A DNA stretch of 64,000 bases from JBBQWT01 sp038210375. Its GTDB lineage: Bacteria > Acidobacteriota > Terriglobia > Terriglobales > Acidobacteriaceae. The stretch is taken from positions 1 through 64,000 of the forward strand of contig JBBQWT010000005.1 in NCBI GenBank assembly GCA_038210375.1, read 5' to 3'. A model generated the notes under the pieces. That model did no database searches, was not told the DNA's origin, and saw nothing but the letters and a program-made list of their open reading frames with translations. The position numbers were made by a program, and so were the translations under genes. This document shows positions 43,643-56,056 of this stretch, piece after piece. Numbering within the stretch: position 1 is the first letter of the stretch; every line of letters starts with the position of its first letter.

Positions 43643-45580
43643 CTACTGATACAGTTCCGCCAAAGCATCATTCGATCCCCCCGCCACCAGGACTTTCCCG
43701 TTGAGCAGCAGGACTGCTTGATGACCGACGCGGGCATCACTCATATTGCCGGTAAGGGCAAAACTGCCGGTTCCTGGATCGAATAATTCTGCATCCGGAA
43801 TCACGTTACCTTTGGTGGGACCGTCAAGCGATATTCCTCCAGCGATGAGCACGTTGCCGCTGGGCAGCAGAGTCGCGGTATGGGAATTCCGCGGACTGGC
43901 CATAACCGCGCCGATGGCAAAGACGCCGGTCGCGGGATCGAATATTTCCGCGGGGGCTGAGACATAGGAACCTGCAAGCAGCACTTTGCCATTCAACAGT
44001 AGTGTTGCCGTATGGCCGCTGCGGGCCGTATTCATGCTGCCGACGGAAGTAAATGTGCCGGTGGTAGGGTCATAGATCTCCGCGGTGGCGATGGCTACTC
44101 CTGCCACCGTTCCTCCGGTAATCAACACCTTTCCATTAGGCAGCAGGGTAGCCGTGTGGCTGTTTCGCGGCGCTCCCATTGATCCAGTGGGGGAAAAGGC
44201 CCCCGTAGCAGGATCGTAGAGTTCCGCGCTGGCCTGTGGCGATGCGTTACACGAACCGCCCGCAATCAGTACTTTCCCGCTGTTTAACAGGGTAGCTGTG
44301 TGGCATGACCGGGGAATTGACATCGTGATCGTTTCGGCGAAGGTACCGGTAGAGGGGTCGAAAAGTTCTGCGGTTGCGGTAACGACACTCGAAGCGTTGC
44401 TTCCCCCCGTAATCAACACTTTGCCATTTGCCAGCAGGGTAGCCGTGTGGCCGAGGCGGGGGACGTGAACGGCGCCAGTTTCTTTAAACGTCGAAGTTGC
44501 GGGGTCATAAACTTCGTTGGCGACCGCAATCTCGCAAGCGTAGTACGAGTCACACAAAGAGCCATTGGTCAGGCCGCCCACCACCAGCACTTTTCCATCG
44601 GCCAGCCGTGTCATAGTGTGACCGCGCCGGTCTGCGATCATGTTTCCGATATTGGTGAATCCCGAGGGCGCTACGCTCACCGTCGCGGTAGCGTTTAATC
44701 TAGTATCTGCCTGGCTGGTGGCGGTTACATGAAACAGGCCGGTCGTCGAACCAGCGGTATAGACCCCCGCGGGGCTGACCGTGCCGCCGATAGCAGGCTC
44801 CTGCAACTTCCAGGTCACTGCGGTGTTCACCAGCCCCACCACGTTTGCATTGATCTGCCGAACGCTGGCGGGTCCCACGACCTGGCTGATGGGATTGACG
44901 GAAATCGAAACGGGAGGCACAATCACCACCGCCATCGAGCTCTTCTTGTCGTCGGCAGCGGCCACCCCTACGACGTGATAGGTTCCCAGCGCAGCCGGCG
45001 CTGTGTATAGCCCGGCGGCGGTGATAGTTCCCCCGGGGGCGCCTTCCAATACCGACCAGTTGACCGCAACATTAAGCGAGCCAGTGATTACTGCCTTGAA
45101 GAGTTGGGTTCCGTTGGCAGGTACAAAAGGATTTGCCGGCGAAACGCTAATCGCGATCGCCGGTACTAAAACCTCTGCCGTCGCGCTCTTACTGGGATCA
45201 GCCTGGCTCACGGCTACAACATGGTAGGTTCCAGCCGATTTCGGCGCGGTGTAAACTCCGGTAGACGTAATAGTCCCGCCCGCCACTCCTTCCTGCACGC
45301 TCCAGGTAACCGCAGTGTTGCTGGTTCCGCTTACCGCTGCGGTGAAGGTGAGGCTGGAGTCTTGCAGGACCGTGAAAAGGTTCTGCGCGATGGAAACAAA
45401 TATGGGAGACGCCTGGGCCGGCGGTGCAGCGGGGCTTCCTCCCGCGCATGACATGATGGCCATCGCTAGAGCCAACGAAAAGATGATGGGAAACAATCGA
45501 GAGATCGACACCTCCGCTAAGCGGTCTATAAGACCCTGGACGTTCTGCGGAACCGCAGTTGTTGTTCGAGTAATTTTCAT
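43643..45580 (-). CDS. Kelch-repeat and Ig-like domain lipoprotein
   Basis: 645 aa. The ATG at 45580 has AGGAGG 7 nt upstream. A hydrophobic signal segment (FPIIFSLALAMAIMSC) with lipobox Cys near residue 45 follows an unusually long N-terminus. Residues about 55-325 hold three Ig-like domains of the repeated form SVQEG-x-AGGTIT-x-TGVYTAP. Residues about 330-645 hold six kelch-type repeats (for example RRGHTMTRLADGKVLVVGG, PRNSHTATLLPNGKVLITGG), enough for a beta-propeller. Likely surface binding protein. It is divergent from the CadC/TPR regulator gene across 366 bp. Confidence 0.87.
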   Translation of the reverse strand: MKITRTTTAVPQNVQGLIDRLAEVSISRLFPIIFSLALAMAIMSCAGGSPAAPPAQASPIFVSIAQNLFTVLQDSSLTFTAAVSGTSNTAVTWSVQEGVAGGTITSTGVYTAPKSAGTYHVVAVSQADPSKSATAEVLVPAIAISVSPANPFVPANGTQLFKAVITGSLNVAVNWSVLEGAPGGTITAAGLYTAPAALGTYHVVGVAAADDKKSSMAVVIVPPVSISVNPISQVVGPASVRQINANVVGLVNTAVTWKLQEPAIGGTVSPAGVYTAGSTTGLFHVTATSQADTRLNATATVSVAPSGFTNIGNMIADRRGHTMTRLADGKVLVVGGLTNGSLCDSYYACEIAVANEVYDPATSTFKETGAVHVPRLGHTATLLANGKVLITGGSNASSVVTATAELFDPSTGTFAETITMSIPRSCHTATLLNSGKVLIAGGSCNASPQASAELYDPATGAFSPTGSMGAPRNSHTATLLPNGKVLITGGTVAGVAIATAEIYDPTTGTFTSVGSMNTARSGHTATLLLNGKVLLAGSYVSAPAEIFDPATGVFAIGAVMASPRNSHTATLLPSGNVLIAGGISLDGPTKGNVIPDAELFDPGTGSFALTGNMSDARVGHQAVLLLNGKVLVAGGSNDALAELYQ

Positions 45581-45946
45581 GACATGGCCTCCTGTTATCG
45601 GATCGGACTATGCGGCACGTTCAGGCGACCGTCAATGGACGGCGTCTGAAGTGTTTCTGGCTCGCTCCTGAATTGCTAAACGCCTTCAAAACAATGACTT
45701 AGGAGATCTCGGGCATCTCTTTGCGCCACTACTCCTAAGCCGCTGTGGCAGTGCTGAATGGAAACCAGGCGCCCCGGACGGTTCTGCCTGCTGGTTATAG
45801 GAACCGATGGCAAGCGTGCCGAATGTTTTCTCGATACTGGCAGTAGATCCGCCCACCAAAAGGAGTTTGCCCGGTCCTGCCGGCGACCCCATTCTTTGTG
45901 CGAAAAACGGTATGCTTAGCTCCGCGTTGGAGACGACTGACCCTCT
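45581..45946. promoter_or_regulatory. Divergent intergenic region
   Basis: 366 bp between the kelch lipoprotein and the CadC/TPR regulator genes. It must hold promoters for both. A minus-strand frame at 45686-45982 contains a phrase like GKLLLVGGST that resembles a kelch strand, possibly an eroded repeat. It has no ribosome-binding site and was not called as a gene. Confidence 0.35.
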
Positions 45947-47896
45947 ATGCCAATAACCCCAAGGCCGGGCGGCGCTGTGCAATTTGGAATTTTTACAGTC
46001 GATTTTCGCTCCGGGGAATTGCTAAGAAAAGGGGTCAAAATCAGGCTGCAGCAGCAGCCGTTCCAGGTTTTGGAGATTCTGGTCAAAAACCCCGGAGAAG
46101 TATTGACGCGTGAGGACCTGAAAAAAGCGATATGGAATACCGAGACCTTTGTAGATTTCGATATGGGTCTTGATGCCGCCATCTACAAACTTCGACACGC
46201 ATTGGGCGACTCAGCCGAAAACCCTCGATTCGTGGAGACGCTGCCTCGCCGGGGATACCGGTTCATTGCTCGGGTAACGGACGTAGCGAGCGATGTAATC
46301 GAACCGGAAGAGAATCGTGTGCCCGGCCCACTGGCGATTTCATCGCTCTTGCCGGAAATGGCAAACACCGAAGCCGTGTTAACAGAAATTCAAGAATCCG
46401 CTGAAAAAGCGGTCGTGGCGGAGAATCGACGTTCTCAGAAGAAATCTTCGGGATGGAGGCTGGCTCTGCCAATATGGCTGACAGTAGCGGCCGCAGGCGT
46501 CCTGCTGGCTCTTGGCATTTATTGGTGGCAATTGAGCCGGTCGGTGCCGGGGTCTTACGTAATCGCCGTTCTACCCTTGGAGAATCTCAGCTCCGAACCC
46601 GACAGTGCCTACTTCAGCGATGGTTTGACCGATGAGATCATTCGCAACCTCTCCATAATTGATGGGTTGCAGGTGCGGTCCCAGACGTCCTCTTCCATTT
46701 TCAAAAAAAGACCACTCAACATCAGCGAGGTCGGCTCCAAGCTCGGGGCAAACCTGGTGCTGGAAGGGTCAGTTTTCCGATCTGGAGAAAAGCTTCGGGT
46801 CGACGTCCAGCTCATCAAGGTAACCGATGATTTACCGCTTTGGTCTGGACGTTTCGATCGTGAAGTAAAGGATGTTTTTGCGATTCAGGATGAAATCTCA
46901 CGCTCCATCGTGAATGGATTGAGATTAAAGCTGGGAGCCGGACAACGCCGCTACAACACTGACGTTGCAACCTACGATCTTTTTCTGAGGGCCCAGGCGA
47001 TGGAAAACGTCGACTTTGTCCGGCACCGCGAAGATGCATTCAAGAGTATAGATTTGTATCAACAGGTGGTCGCGAAAGATCCCAATTTCGCGCCGGCATA
47101 TGCGGGCATCGCAAGGGTCTATGCGAATTTGTCGAATTCTCCGCGGTCATTACCCACCGCTGAAGTTTACCCAAGGATACGGGCCGCGGCTGAAAAGGCG
47201 CTGGAGCTTGATCCCCTGTTGGCGGAAGCCTATGACAGCATGGGCGTCGTTCACGCGAGGGACCGGGAATGGGTAGAGGCGGAAAACAAGTTTCGCCGTT
47301 CCGTGACGTTGAACCCCAACCTGGCTAGCGCTCACGTTGATCTCGCGATTACGGTCTTATTTCCGCAAGAAAAGTTTGATGAAGCAGCCCAGGAATTGCG
47401 CATTGCAGGGCAGATTGACCCACTGTCTTCCAGAACCAGAGATTTGTTGAATTTTGTGTTGATCAGCGCCGGCCACTATGACGAAGTGCTCGCGAGTTGC
47501 CGCCACATTCTTGCCGACGATCCCTCCGACGCCTTTAATCAACAACTCTATGGCCGCGCCCTGTTGCAAAAGGGATCTCTCAGCGAAGCGACCGCGATGC
47601 TTGAGAAAGCGGGGACCGGGTCAGAGGCGTTTCTGGGCTATGCTTACACCAGGAGCGGTCGCATTGCCGAGGCCAGGCAAATTGTCGAGCGGTTTCCCGA
47701 GTGGCCGTGGATGCGGTTGCTGGTTGATACCGGACTAGGGAATAAAGACGGGGCGTTCGAGGCCCTCGAAAAAATGGCCGCAATCAAGGACCCCCGAGTG
47801 TGCATTTATCTCACCTATCCAGAATTGAACCTGCTGCGCTCTGATCCGCGATGGAGTGCGTTTCGACGCAAGCTCGGCCTGGGTGGGACTGGATAG
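45947..47896 (+). CDS. CadC-like winged-helix, transmembrane TPR regulator
   Basis: 649 aa. Residues about 10-110 are an OmpR/CadC-type DNA-binding winged helix (FGIFTVDFRSGELLRKGVKI, HALGDSAENPRFVETLPRRG). One membrane segment lies at about 171-193 (RLALPIWLTVAAAGVLLALG). Residues about 200-330 match the TolB-N/FlgO-like domain that often follows in this class (VIAVLPLENLSSEPDSAYFS, LVLEGSVFRSGEKLRVDVQL). Residues 340-649 are TPR repeats. Membrane-bound one-component regulators of this architecture are abundant in Acidobacteria. No receiver domain or kinase is nearby. Probable targets are the flanking lipoprotein or receptor genes. Confidence 0.9.
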   Translation: MPITPRPGGAVQFGIFTVDFRSGELLRKGVKIRLQQQPFQVLEILVKNPGEVLTREDLKKAIWNTETFVDFDMGLDAAIYKLRHALGDSAENPRFVETLPRRGYRFIARVTDVASDVIEPEENRVPGPLAISSLLPEMANTEAVLTEIQESAEKAVVAENRRSQKKSSGWRLALPIWLTVAAAGVLLALGIYWWQLSRSVPGSYVIAVLPLENLSSEPDSAYFSDGLTDEIIRNLSIIDGLQVRSQTSSSIFKKRPLNISEVGSKLGANLVLEGSVFRSGEKLRVDVQLIKVTDDLPLWSGRFDREVKDVFAIQDEISRSIVNGLRLKLGAGQRRYNTDVATYDLFLRAQAMENVDFVRHREDAFKSIDLYQQVVAKDPNFAPAYAGIARVYANLSNSPRSLPTAEVYPRIRAAAEKALELDPLLAEAYDSMGVVHARDREWVEAENKFRRSVTLNPNLASAHVDLAITVLFPQEKFDEAAQELRIAGQIDPLSSRTRDLLNFVLISAGHYDEVLASCRHILADDPSDAFNQQLYGRALLQKGSLSEATAMLEKAGTGSEAFLGYAYTRSGRIAEARQIVERFPEWPWMRLLVDTGLGNKDGAFEALEKMAAIKDPRVCIYLTYPELNLLRSDPRWSAFRRKLGLGGTG

Positions 47897-47908
47897 CGAA
47901 GAGCTGGC

Positions 47909-50900
47909 CTAGAACCTTATGCGTGCCGCCACCTGAAATGATCTGGGACCGCCCGAGCCGAAGACCTGAGTGACCCGGTTGGTGGGTTGTCCAAAACCAG
48001 GATTTAACAGGTCGCCGCTGGCTCCCGTCAGGTTGGAAATGTTTAGCAGGTTGAAGGCCTCTCCGATCAAGGTCACTCGCCACCGATCACGCCATGCGAA
48101 CTCGCGACTCAATCGCAGATCGTCCGACAGAAAAGGCCTGTTGCCCAACTGAAAAGAGGCGGGCAACGTAATGACAGGAATATTGCGCCCGAGCGCGTCC
48201 TTTTTTCCGGAGTAATACAGGTTGAAATTCTGAATCAGGCGAACCAGATCATTCTTGTTCAAACCACGATTAAACTGGTTCACCTTGGTACCGGGAAGAA
48301 GATCGCCTGTGGTTCCATCTCCATTCAGATCGATTCCGCCAAGAAATGCGGTGAACGGCGGTCGGCTGTTGTAAGTAAAAATCCACCCCAGCTGGAATCG
48401 TGCCGGGAGTTGAGCCGCTCCCGATACCGTCAGGATGTGGCGAATATCGCGGTCCAGGGACCCGTAGCTCGAAAGCGGATTGTCGTTGTCAAAGCCATTG
48501 CCGAAATTGTGACCGAGATTACTGGAAAGGGCGTAGGAGCCCAGGAACTGCCAGCCGTGCGAAAATCGTTTTTCGCCCCGCACCAGGAAGCCGCGGTAAG
48601 TGGCGTGGCCTACCGCGCCGAATTCGGTGATAGGACCCAATGAGCATAGTGCAGCAGGATCATTTCGCTGCACACCGGTGCAACGAGCAAGGACGGGGCC
48701 GCGAGCGCTGAAATAATGATTGCGGTCAAATCCGGGGAGGCGGGTTCCGAAATGAGAGAACCTGCGAAACACAAACTCTGCATCTACGACGAAGTTGGGT
48801 CGAATCTCCCGTTGTATTCCAACGCTTGCCTGGGCCGATGAGGAAGCCGGCAGAGTGCCGGCTATGATGGTCCCCTGCTTGTTTATCTCGATGTTGGTAA
48901 CGGAAGAAGCACGATTACCAGAGTTGTCGCGAAGGTTCTGCAGTGCCCTGCGAATGTCAGGAAGAGCCTGGAGGAGAGTGGCGCCGGTAAATTGGGTGGG
49001 CTGGGTAAAGTTTAAGAGCGATCCCACCGGGACGCCGGGAATCCCGGTCAGCGGGTTGGGGATGCCGGCTCCCGCGTAAGAACTCTCGCCAGTGCCGGCG
49101 GGACTTAGTGAAACTTTCTCGGCGTCCGCAGGAGGAAAGGGCACTTGAAAGTCGTAGTAGATCCCAGCGCCGCCTCGAAACACGGTTTTACCATCGGCCC
49201 GTGGATTCCACGCTAATCCAGCAGCGGGCGAAAAATTCCTCCAGTTCTTGCGCGTAGAGCGCAATCCTTCTTCGTTCAAGATAGACGCCAGGTACTCAGG
49301 TTTACTGAGGTCATAGTTGTAAGGCGCATCGTACGTCCAGCCCAGCCCGTAACTTGCCGTGATGCGGGAATTGAGCCGGAACGTGTCGTGAAAAAAAAGA
49401 TGGAAGAGAAGCGCCACCCGGGTACTTCCGGAATTTCCGAGGGGAACGCTGAGATTGCCAATGCCGACGGCGAAGCTTTGCACAGGTAGAGTCAGAATGT
49501 CCGGCAAGGTAAGAAAAGAAGCGGGCAAGGGAATGCGACGAGCCGCTGGAGTTGAAGGCAATGCGTTGAATTCCATCACTTTCGCTGGGGAAAATAACGT
49601 CATGGTGACGGGGTGGTCCTGGAGATCTCCCCGCCCGCCACGCGAAACTTCGAAGTCACCACCAAATCTGATGCGATGCCGGCTTTTCTGTAAAGCGACG
49701 ACATCATTGATGTGAAAGCGCCGGCCCAGAACCACTGTAGAAATGGATGATCCGATAAACAAGTCCGGCGCCACCGTAATGGAGGGGGCGCCTAGACCCA
49801 GGCATCCGGTGCAATCACTATTTCGTGGTGGCTGCTCCGCAGAGGAGATGAAGAAGTAAGAGAACCGGAAATCGTTTACCAATGTGGAGCCCAACTGGGA
49901 CGTCATCCCAAGAATGCTCTGGTCGGTCCATGCCGGCTGGCGGGTCCAGGCAGATGGATATGCGCGATCGCCCGCGGCCGTGAGGGTGGTGGTATTGAAA
50001 GAGGAAAGCCCTTCATGGGAGTGCCGAAGGAAGGCAAAGTGACTGCTTGAAAGGCGCACGTCGGTTCGCACGCTGAACTGGTTCACGTAGGCTGAATTTG
50101 GGGTGATCCGGCTTAGGGGAGCGAACTGGGGGCTGGTCAATCTGCTATCGATCACCCCACGCTGCTCGTTCCGTTCGAAAAGGGCGAATAAGAACGCTCG
50201 ATCTTTGACTAAGGGTCCTCCTAAATCCATTCCGAACTGCCGGCGCTGGAAAAATGGATGAGGGTTATTGGATACGCGCACGAGTCCAGGATAGGCAGCC
50301 AGGTTGTGGTCGCGAAAGAAAAGGAAGCCCCGCCCATGCCAATCATTTCCACCGGAGCGGGTGACGACATTGATCGCGCCACTTGCGGTGGCTCCCGTGG
50401 AGGGGTCAAAGTTCGCGGCAGAGACTTGAAATTCCAGGACCATGTCTTGAGAGAAACCCATGGCGGCGCCACCGTTCCCAATCTGCATGATACTGCCACC
50501 GTCGACCGTCACTCGCGTGGACCGGCCATTATTCCCCGAGGGTGCGCCCAGTAGTGGAACAAAAGTACGATTATTACTGCCTCTCACCGGTGGTTGCGCG
50601 CCCGGTTCAAGCTTGGCCAACTCGAGGAAATTCCGGCCATTCAGGGGCAGCGTTTCCACCTGAGATGGAGTTACAGTGCCGCTCACTTCATAGCTGTCAT
50701 AGCGAATCTTTGGAAAGACCGCGCCAACGGTAACCGTCTCCGAAGCCACACCCACTTCAAGAGCGAAGTCTACGGTGGTCGCGCGGCCGGCCTCGACAAT
50801 CACAACTTGCGAGATTCGCCGGAAGCCGGGGGCCGCACACACAACCTGGTAAGTGCCGGGAGGCAGCGCAAACAGGCTGTAATCGCCAGTGTGGCCGGTG

Positions 50901-51079
50901 ATCACGGTGCGCGTTACAGATGTGTGTTTATCGGTAACTGCAATCTGCTCATAGGGAACGGAGGCGCCAGAAGGGTCGGTGATCACTCCCATGATCGCTC
51001 CCGCAGGAGTCTGAGGCCAGCCGGGACGTGGCATCAACAACATCCAGCCAGAAACTAGAATAAGGAAGACTTTCCGCAT
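47909..51079 (-). CDS. TonB-dependent receptor, Oar-like
   Basis: 1056 aa with a signal peptide (residues 1-23, ending PGWPQT). Residues about 25-110 form a carboxypeptidase-regulatory-like Ig domain (GAIMGVITDPSGASVPYEQI, GDYSLFALPPGTYQVVC). A plug-like region follows (SGTVTPSQVETLPLNGRNFL), then a long outer-membrane beta-barrel ending GPRSFQVAARIRF with C-terminal Phe. It is the Oar-type outer-membrane transporter expanded in Acidobacteria; substrate unknown. No TonB box is obvious. It converges on the CadC/TPR gene (12-bp gap), and its start lies 71 bp from the stump of another receptor. Confidence 0.92.
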   Translation of the reverse strand: MRKVFLILVSGWMLLMPRPGWPQTPAGAIMGVITDPSGASVPYEQIAVTDKHTSVTRTVITGHTGDYSLFALPPGTYQVVCAAPGFRRISQVVIVEAGRATTVDFALEVGVASETVTVGAVFPKIRYDSYEVSGTVTPSQVETLPLNGRNFLELAKLEPGAQPPVRGSNNRTFVPLLGAPSGNNGRSTRVTVDGGSIMQIGNGGAAMGFSQDMVLEFQVSAANFDPSTGATASGAINVVTRSGGNDWHGRGFLFFRDHNLAAYPGLVRVSNNPHPFFQRRQFGMDLGGPLVKDRAFLFALFERNEQRGVIDSRLTSPQFAPLSRITPNSAYVNQFSVRTDVRLSSSHFAFLRHSHEGLSSFNTTTLTAAGDRAYPSAWTRQPAWTDQSILGMTSQLGSTLVNDFRFSYFFISSAEQPPRNSDCTGCLGLGAPSITVAPDLFIGSSISTVVLGRRFHINDVVALQKSRHRIRFGGDFEVSRGGRGDLQDHPVTMTLFSPAKVMEFNALPSTPAARRIPLPASFLTLPDILTLPVQSFAVGIGNLSVPLGNSGSTRVALLFHLFFHDTFRLNSRITASYGLGWTYDAPYNYDLSKPEYLASILNEEGLRSTRKNWRNFSPAAGLAWNPRADGKTVFRGGAGIYYDFQVPFPPADAEKVSLSPAGTGESSYAGAGIPNPLTGIPGVPVGSLLNFTQPTQFTGATLLQALPDIRRALQNLRDNSGNRASSVTNIEINKQGTIIAGTLPASSSAQASVGIQREIRPNFVVDAEFVFRRFSHFGTRLPGFDRNHYFSARGPVLARCTGVQRNDPAALCSLGPITEFGAVGHATYRGFLVRGEKRFSHGWQFLGSYALSSNLGHNFGNGFDNDNPLSSYGSLDRDIRHILTVSGAAQLPARFQLGWIFTYNSRPPFTAFLGGIDLNGDGTTGDLLPGTKVNQFNRGLNKNDLVRLIQNFNLYYSGKKDALGRNIPVITLPASFQLGNRPFLSDDLRLSREFAWRDRWRVTLIGEAFNLLNISNLTGASGDLLNPGFGQPTNRVTQVFGSGGPRSFQVAARIRF

Positions 51080-51150
51080 CGATCGAAAGCTCTCGTTGCA
51101 CAGTATAGGAGCAACAACCCTGTCCGAGCACTTGAATCTTTAACGGTTAT

Positions 51151-51502
51151 GTGGATCTTACGCCTATCGCGCGGCCTGGCGTCGCGGGCAACAACGTGGT
51201 GGCGGTGGGTCCCCTGTTCACCGGCGTCCCCGGCCAGCCCTGCATCGGCAATTCCAGCCGCAACCAGTTCACCGGGCCGGGCTTCGTGGGCACTGATTTT
51301 GCCGCCCAAAAATCCTTCTGGTTAGGCAGTGAAGCCAAAATTTTCTTGTTGCGCGCCGAGATCTATAACCTTTTTGACCGAGCCAACTACTACAACCCGG
51401 AGCAATATAAGTCCCGATGGAATTTTGCTAAACCCCGACTTCGGCAAAATAAAATCCGCCCACGAGCCGCGCCGAATTCAAATGGCTTTGCGCTTCAACC
51501 AG
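51151..51502 (+). pseudogene. C-terminal remnant of an Oar-like TonB-dependent receptor, frameshifted
   Basis: The first frame reads FVGTDFAAQKSFWLGSEAKI, then LLRAEIYNLFDRANYYNPEQ, typical of the last strands of an Oar-like barrel. Near 51396-51412 the match moves to the next frame, which reads SPDGILLNPDFGKIKSAHEP and then RRIQMALRF, the classic barrel end. The N-terminal 900 or so residues are missing and no start or ribosome-binding site is present. A degraded receptor gene, not functional. Compare the intact ends of the receptors at 47909 and 59581. Confidence 0.8.
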
Positions 51503-51974
51503 AAACCATCACAATCGCTCCTGCCCATAAGTCAGGCGAGCTTCCACGGCCGAAAGTCGCCTTGCGGTGCTATCTTCGCAAGCATTAACCAGGCATGTTC
51601 TGCTCCCCCCTGGAAATCCATTCCGGAAAACCTTCCAAACCCTGAACTCGGCGTTAGTAGCCCGGCTTTATGCATTTTGTATTGGCGACGCGATAATAAA
51701 ACATCGCCATACAAGATATAGTATTAGATACTTGACAGCCCCTATATGCAGTTGTAATCTCGCACTCCAATGCATGAAGTTCTGGGGCGGTTAGAGGTGA
51801 TCGCCGTGGGATTCATGATTGGTGGCTCCACGAATGCGGTGACCTGCTGGAAACTGGTTTTTAATCCAAAAGCAAGGCGTTAGGAACCAGTTGTTTTGCT
51901 CGTTACACCTGCCGGCTTTTCGCCGGCGCAAAGATTCACCCCTCCCACTCCCCCGGGCGAAATGAGGAATTTGT
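51503..51974. other. Gene-free spacer after receptor remnant
   Basis: 472 bp, visibly more AT-rich than its surroundings in part, containing no convincing gene and no copy of the dispersed repeat. GAGG at about 51965 is the ribosome-binding site of the following gene. The AT-rich block may be leftover of the event that destroyed the receptor gene. Confidence 0.4.
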
Positions 51975-52484
51975 ATGGAACCAAACCGCGTGGAAACCGA
52001 CCGTATGGAACTGGAAGCCAGGCTTGAGGCTACGGGGCTGAACTGGTCGCGATGGTTCCGCATCGAATCCACTTTCGGTTTGCTGCTGGTGCCGCCCCAG
52101 GCCGGGGTGTTCGCGGTGGCCGAAGAGTTGCTGGCGCCGGAGGAGATGCAAGGCACGAGCCGCCTGCTGGGGATCATGGAGTTCAACGCCGCCAGTGACC
52201 TGTGCGCGGCGCTGTGCCGCCTGTGCTCCGCGCCTGGACCGATGCGGGAGCGCATTTTGAGCTCGCAATGCTTCGCCCGTTACGCTACCGCCAGCCCCGC
52301 GCAAAGCCTCGAGGCCGCGCAATCGCTCAACCAGTGGCTCAGCCGGCAGTCTGACAGCGCTCCGGCCGCGCAATCGTTCTGGGTCATGGACCGTCTCTAC
52401 GCGGATGAAGCCGGAAACGTCCCTAGCCGCGAAAGACGCGGGTTTGCGCGCGATTCCGCCGCCATTACACCGGCCGTACCCTAG
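51975..52484 (+). CDS. Hypothetical protein upstream of nrdJ
   Basis: 169 aa from an ATG with GAGG 7 nt upstream. No signal peptide or membrane segment; alanine-rich and probably helical, with the segment GIMEFNAASDLCAALCRLCS and a tail QSFWVMDRLYADEAGNVPSR. Family not recognised. It lies 103 bp before the ribonucleotide reductase gene in the same direction, so the two could be co-transcribed, but no function follows from that. Confidence in the gene is moderate because of the clear ribosome-binding site. Confidence 0.6.
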   Translation: MEPNRVETDRMELEARLEATGLNWSRWFRIESTFGLLLVPPQAGVFAVAEELLAPEEMQGTSRLLGIMEFNAASDLCAALCRLCSAPGPMRERILSSQCFARYATASPAQSLEAAQSLNQWLSRQSDSAPAAQSFWVMDRLYADEAGNVPSRERRGFARDSAAITPAVP

Positions 52485-52587
52485 GCACATTTCCGTATTA
52501 GGATGCGGTTTATCCGGGCGCATTTTCATGCTGGTTTTTTAGTTTTTAACGGCTTTCGATTTCGCCATGATTAGAGGAGAATAGAAG

Positions 52588-55614
<3,027 letters not shown>

Positions 55615-55628
55615 TGGGTTGGGTTTTG

Positions 55629-55658
55629 GCGCCCGGGAAAATCCCCGGGCGCTTTTTT
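55629..55658 (+). terminator. Intrinsic terminator of nrdJ
   Basis: Perfect 9-bp stem GCGCCCGGG / CCCGGGCGC (55629-55637 and 55644-55652), 6-nt loop, then six T residues, starting 14 bp after the stop. Confidence 0.92.
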
Positions 55659-55772
55659 ATTGGAAGTGTGACCCAAGGATTGCTGAAGCGTGGCTGGGAG
55701 AGCATTTTCATAGCAGCGTGTCCCTTGGTCGAACCGGTAGCATTGCATTCGCATCAAATCCCCCCTCCCAAG

Positions 55773-55852
55773 TGTCATCCTGACGACCCCCGGCTTTATC
55801 GGGGTGAGGAAGGACCCCTACTGTTCGCCAAATATTTCCCCGGGGTTTTTTT
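55773..55852 (+). repeat. Dispersed intergenic repeat, copy F
   Basis: About 80 bp starting TGTCATCCTGACGACCCCCG and continuing to AAATATTTCCCCGGGGTTTT, the variant that also ends copies B and C. Inverted partner of copy E, 32 bp away. The 442-bp gap between nrdJ and cdd is otherwise gene-free. Confidence 0.8.
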
Positions 55853-55884
55853 CGGTCCTTCGGTACTGATCAGGCGCCGCGCTC

Positions 55885-56052
55885 GACCGTCATCTTACAG
55901 TGGTCAGCATTCGGTGGAGATGAACCATCGGGTTAGCTGAGAGTTTGCAGAGGGCAGGGATTATTCCTCACCTCGATAAAGCCGGGGGTCGTCAGAATGA
56001 CATCCCGTTGGGGGACTGCCCAGAGCGATTCCTTCGTAGTTATATCCTTAAC
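55885..56052 (-). repeat. Dispersed intergenic repeat, copy E (long form)
   Basis: Core 55885-56002 matches copy A over about 117 bp. The extension to 56052 (GTTAAGGATATAACTACGAA on the minus strand) matches the same extension of copy D. It ends 5 bp before the cdd stop codon and faces copy F. Confidence 0.82.
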
Positions 56053-56056
56053 GCCC

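Noticed and set aside
45686..45982. Possible small gene on the minus strand with a kelch-like phrase
   Set aside because: No ribosome-binding site, it overlaps the regulator start and is too short; at most an eroded kelch remnant.
52485..52587. Cobalamin riboswitch before nrdJ
   Set aside because: Only about 100 bp are available and no B12-box-like sequence was recognised; a nucleotide-level covariance search would settle it.
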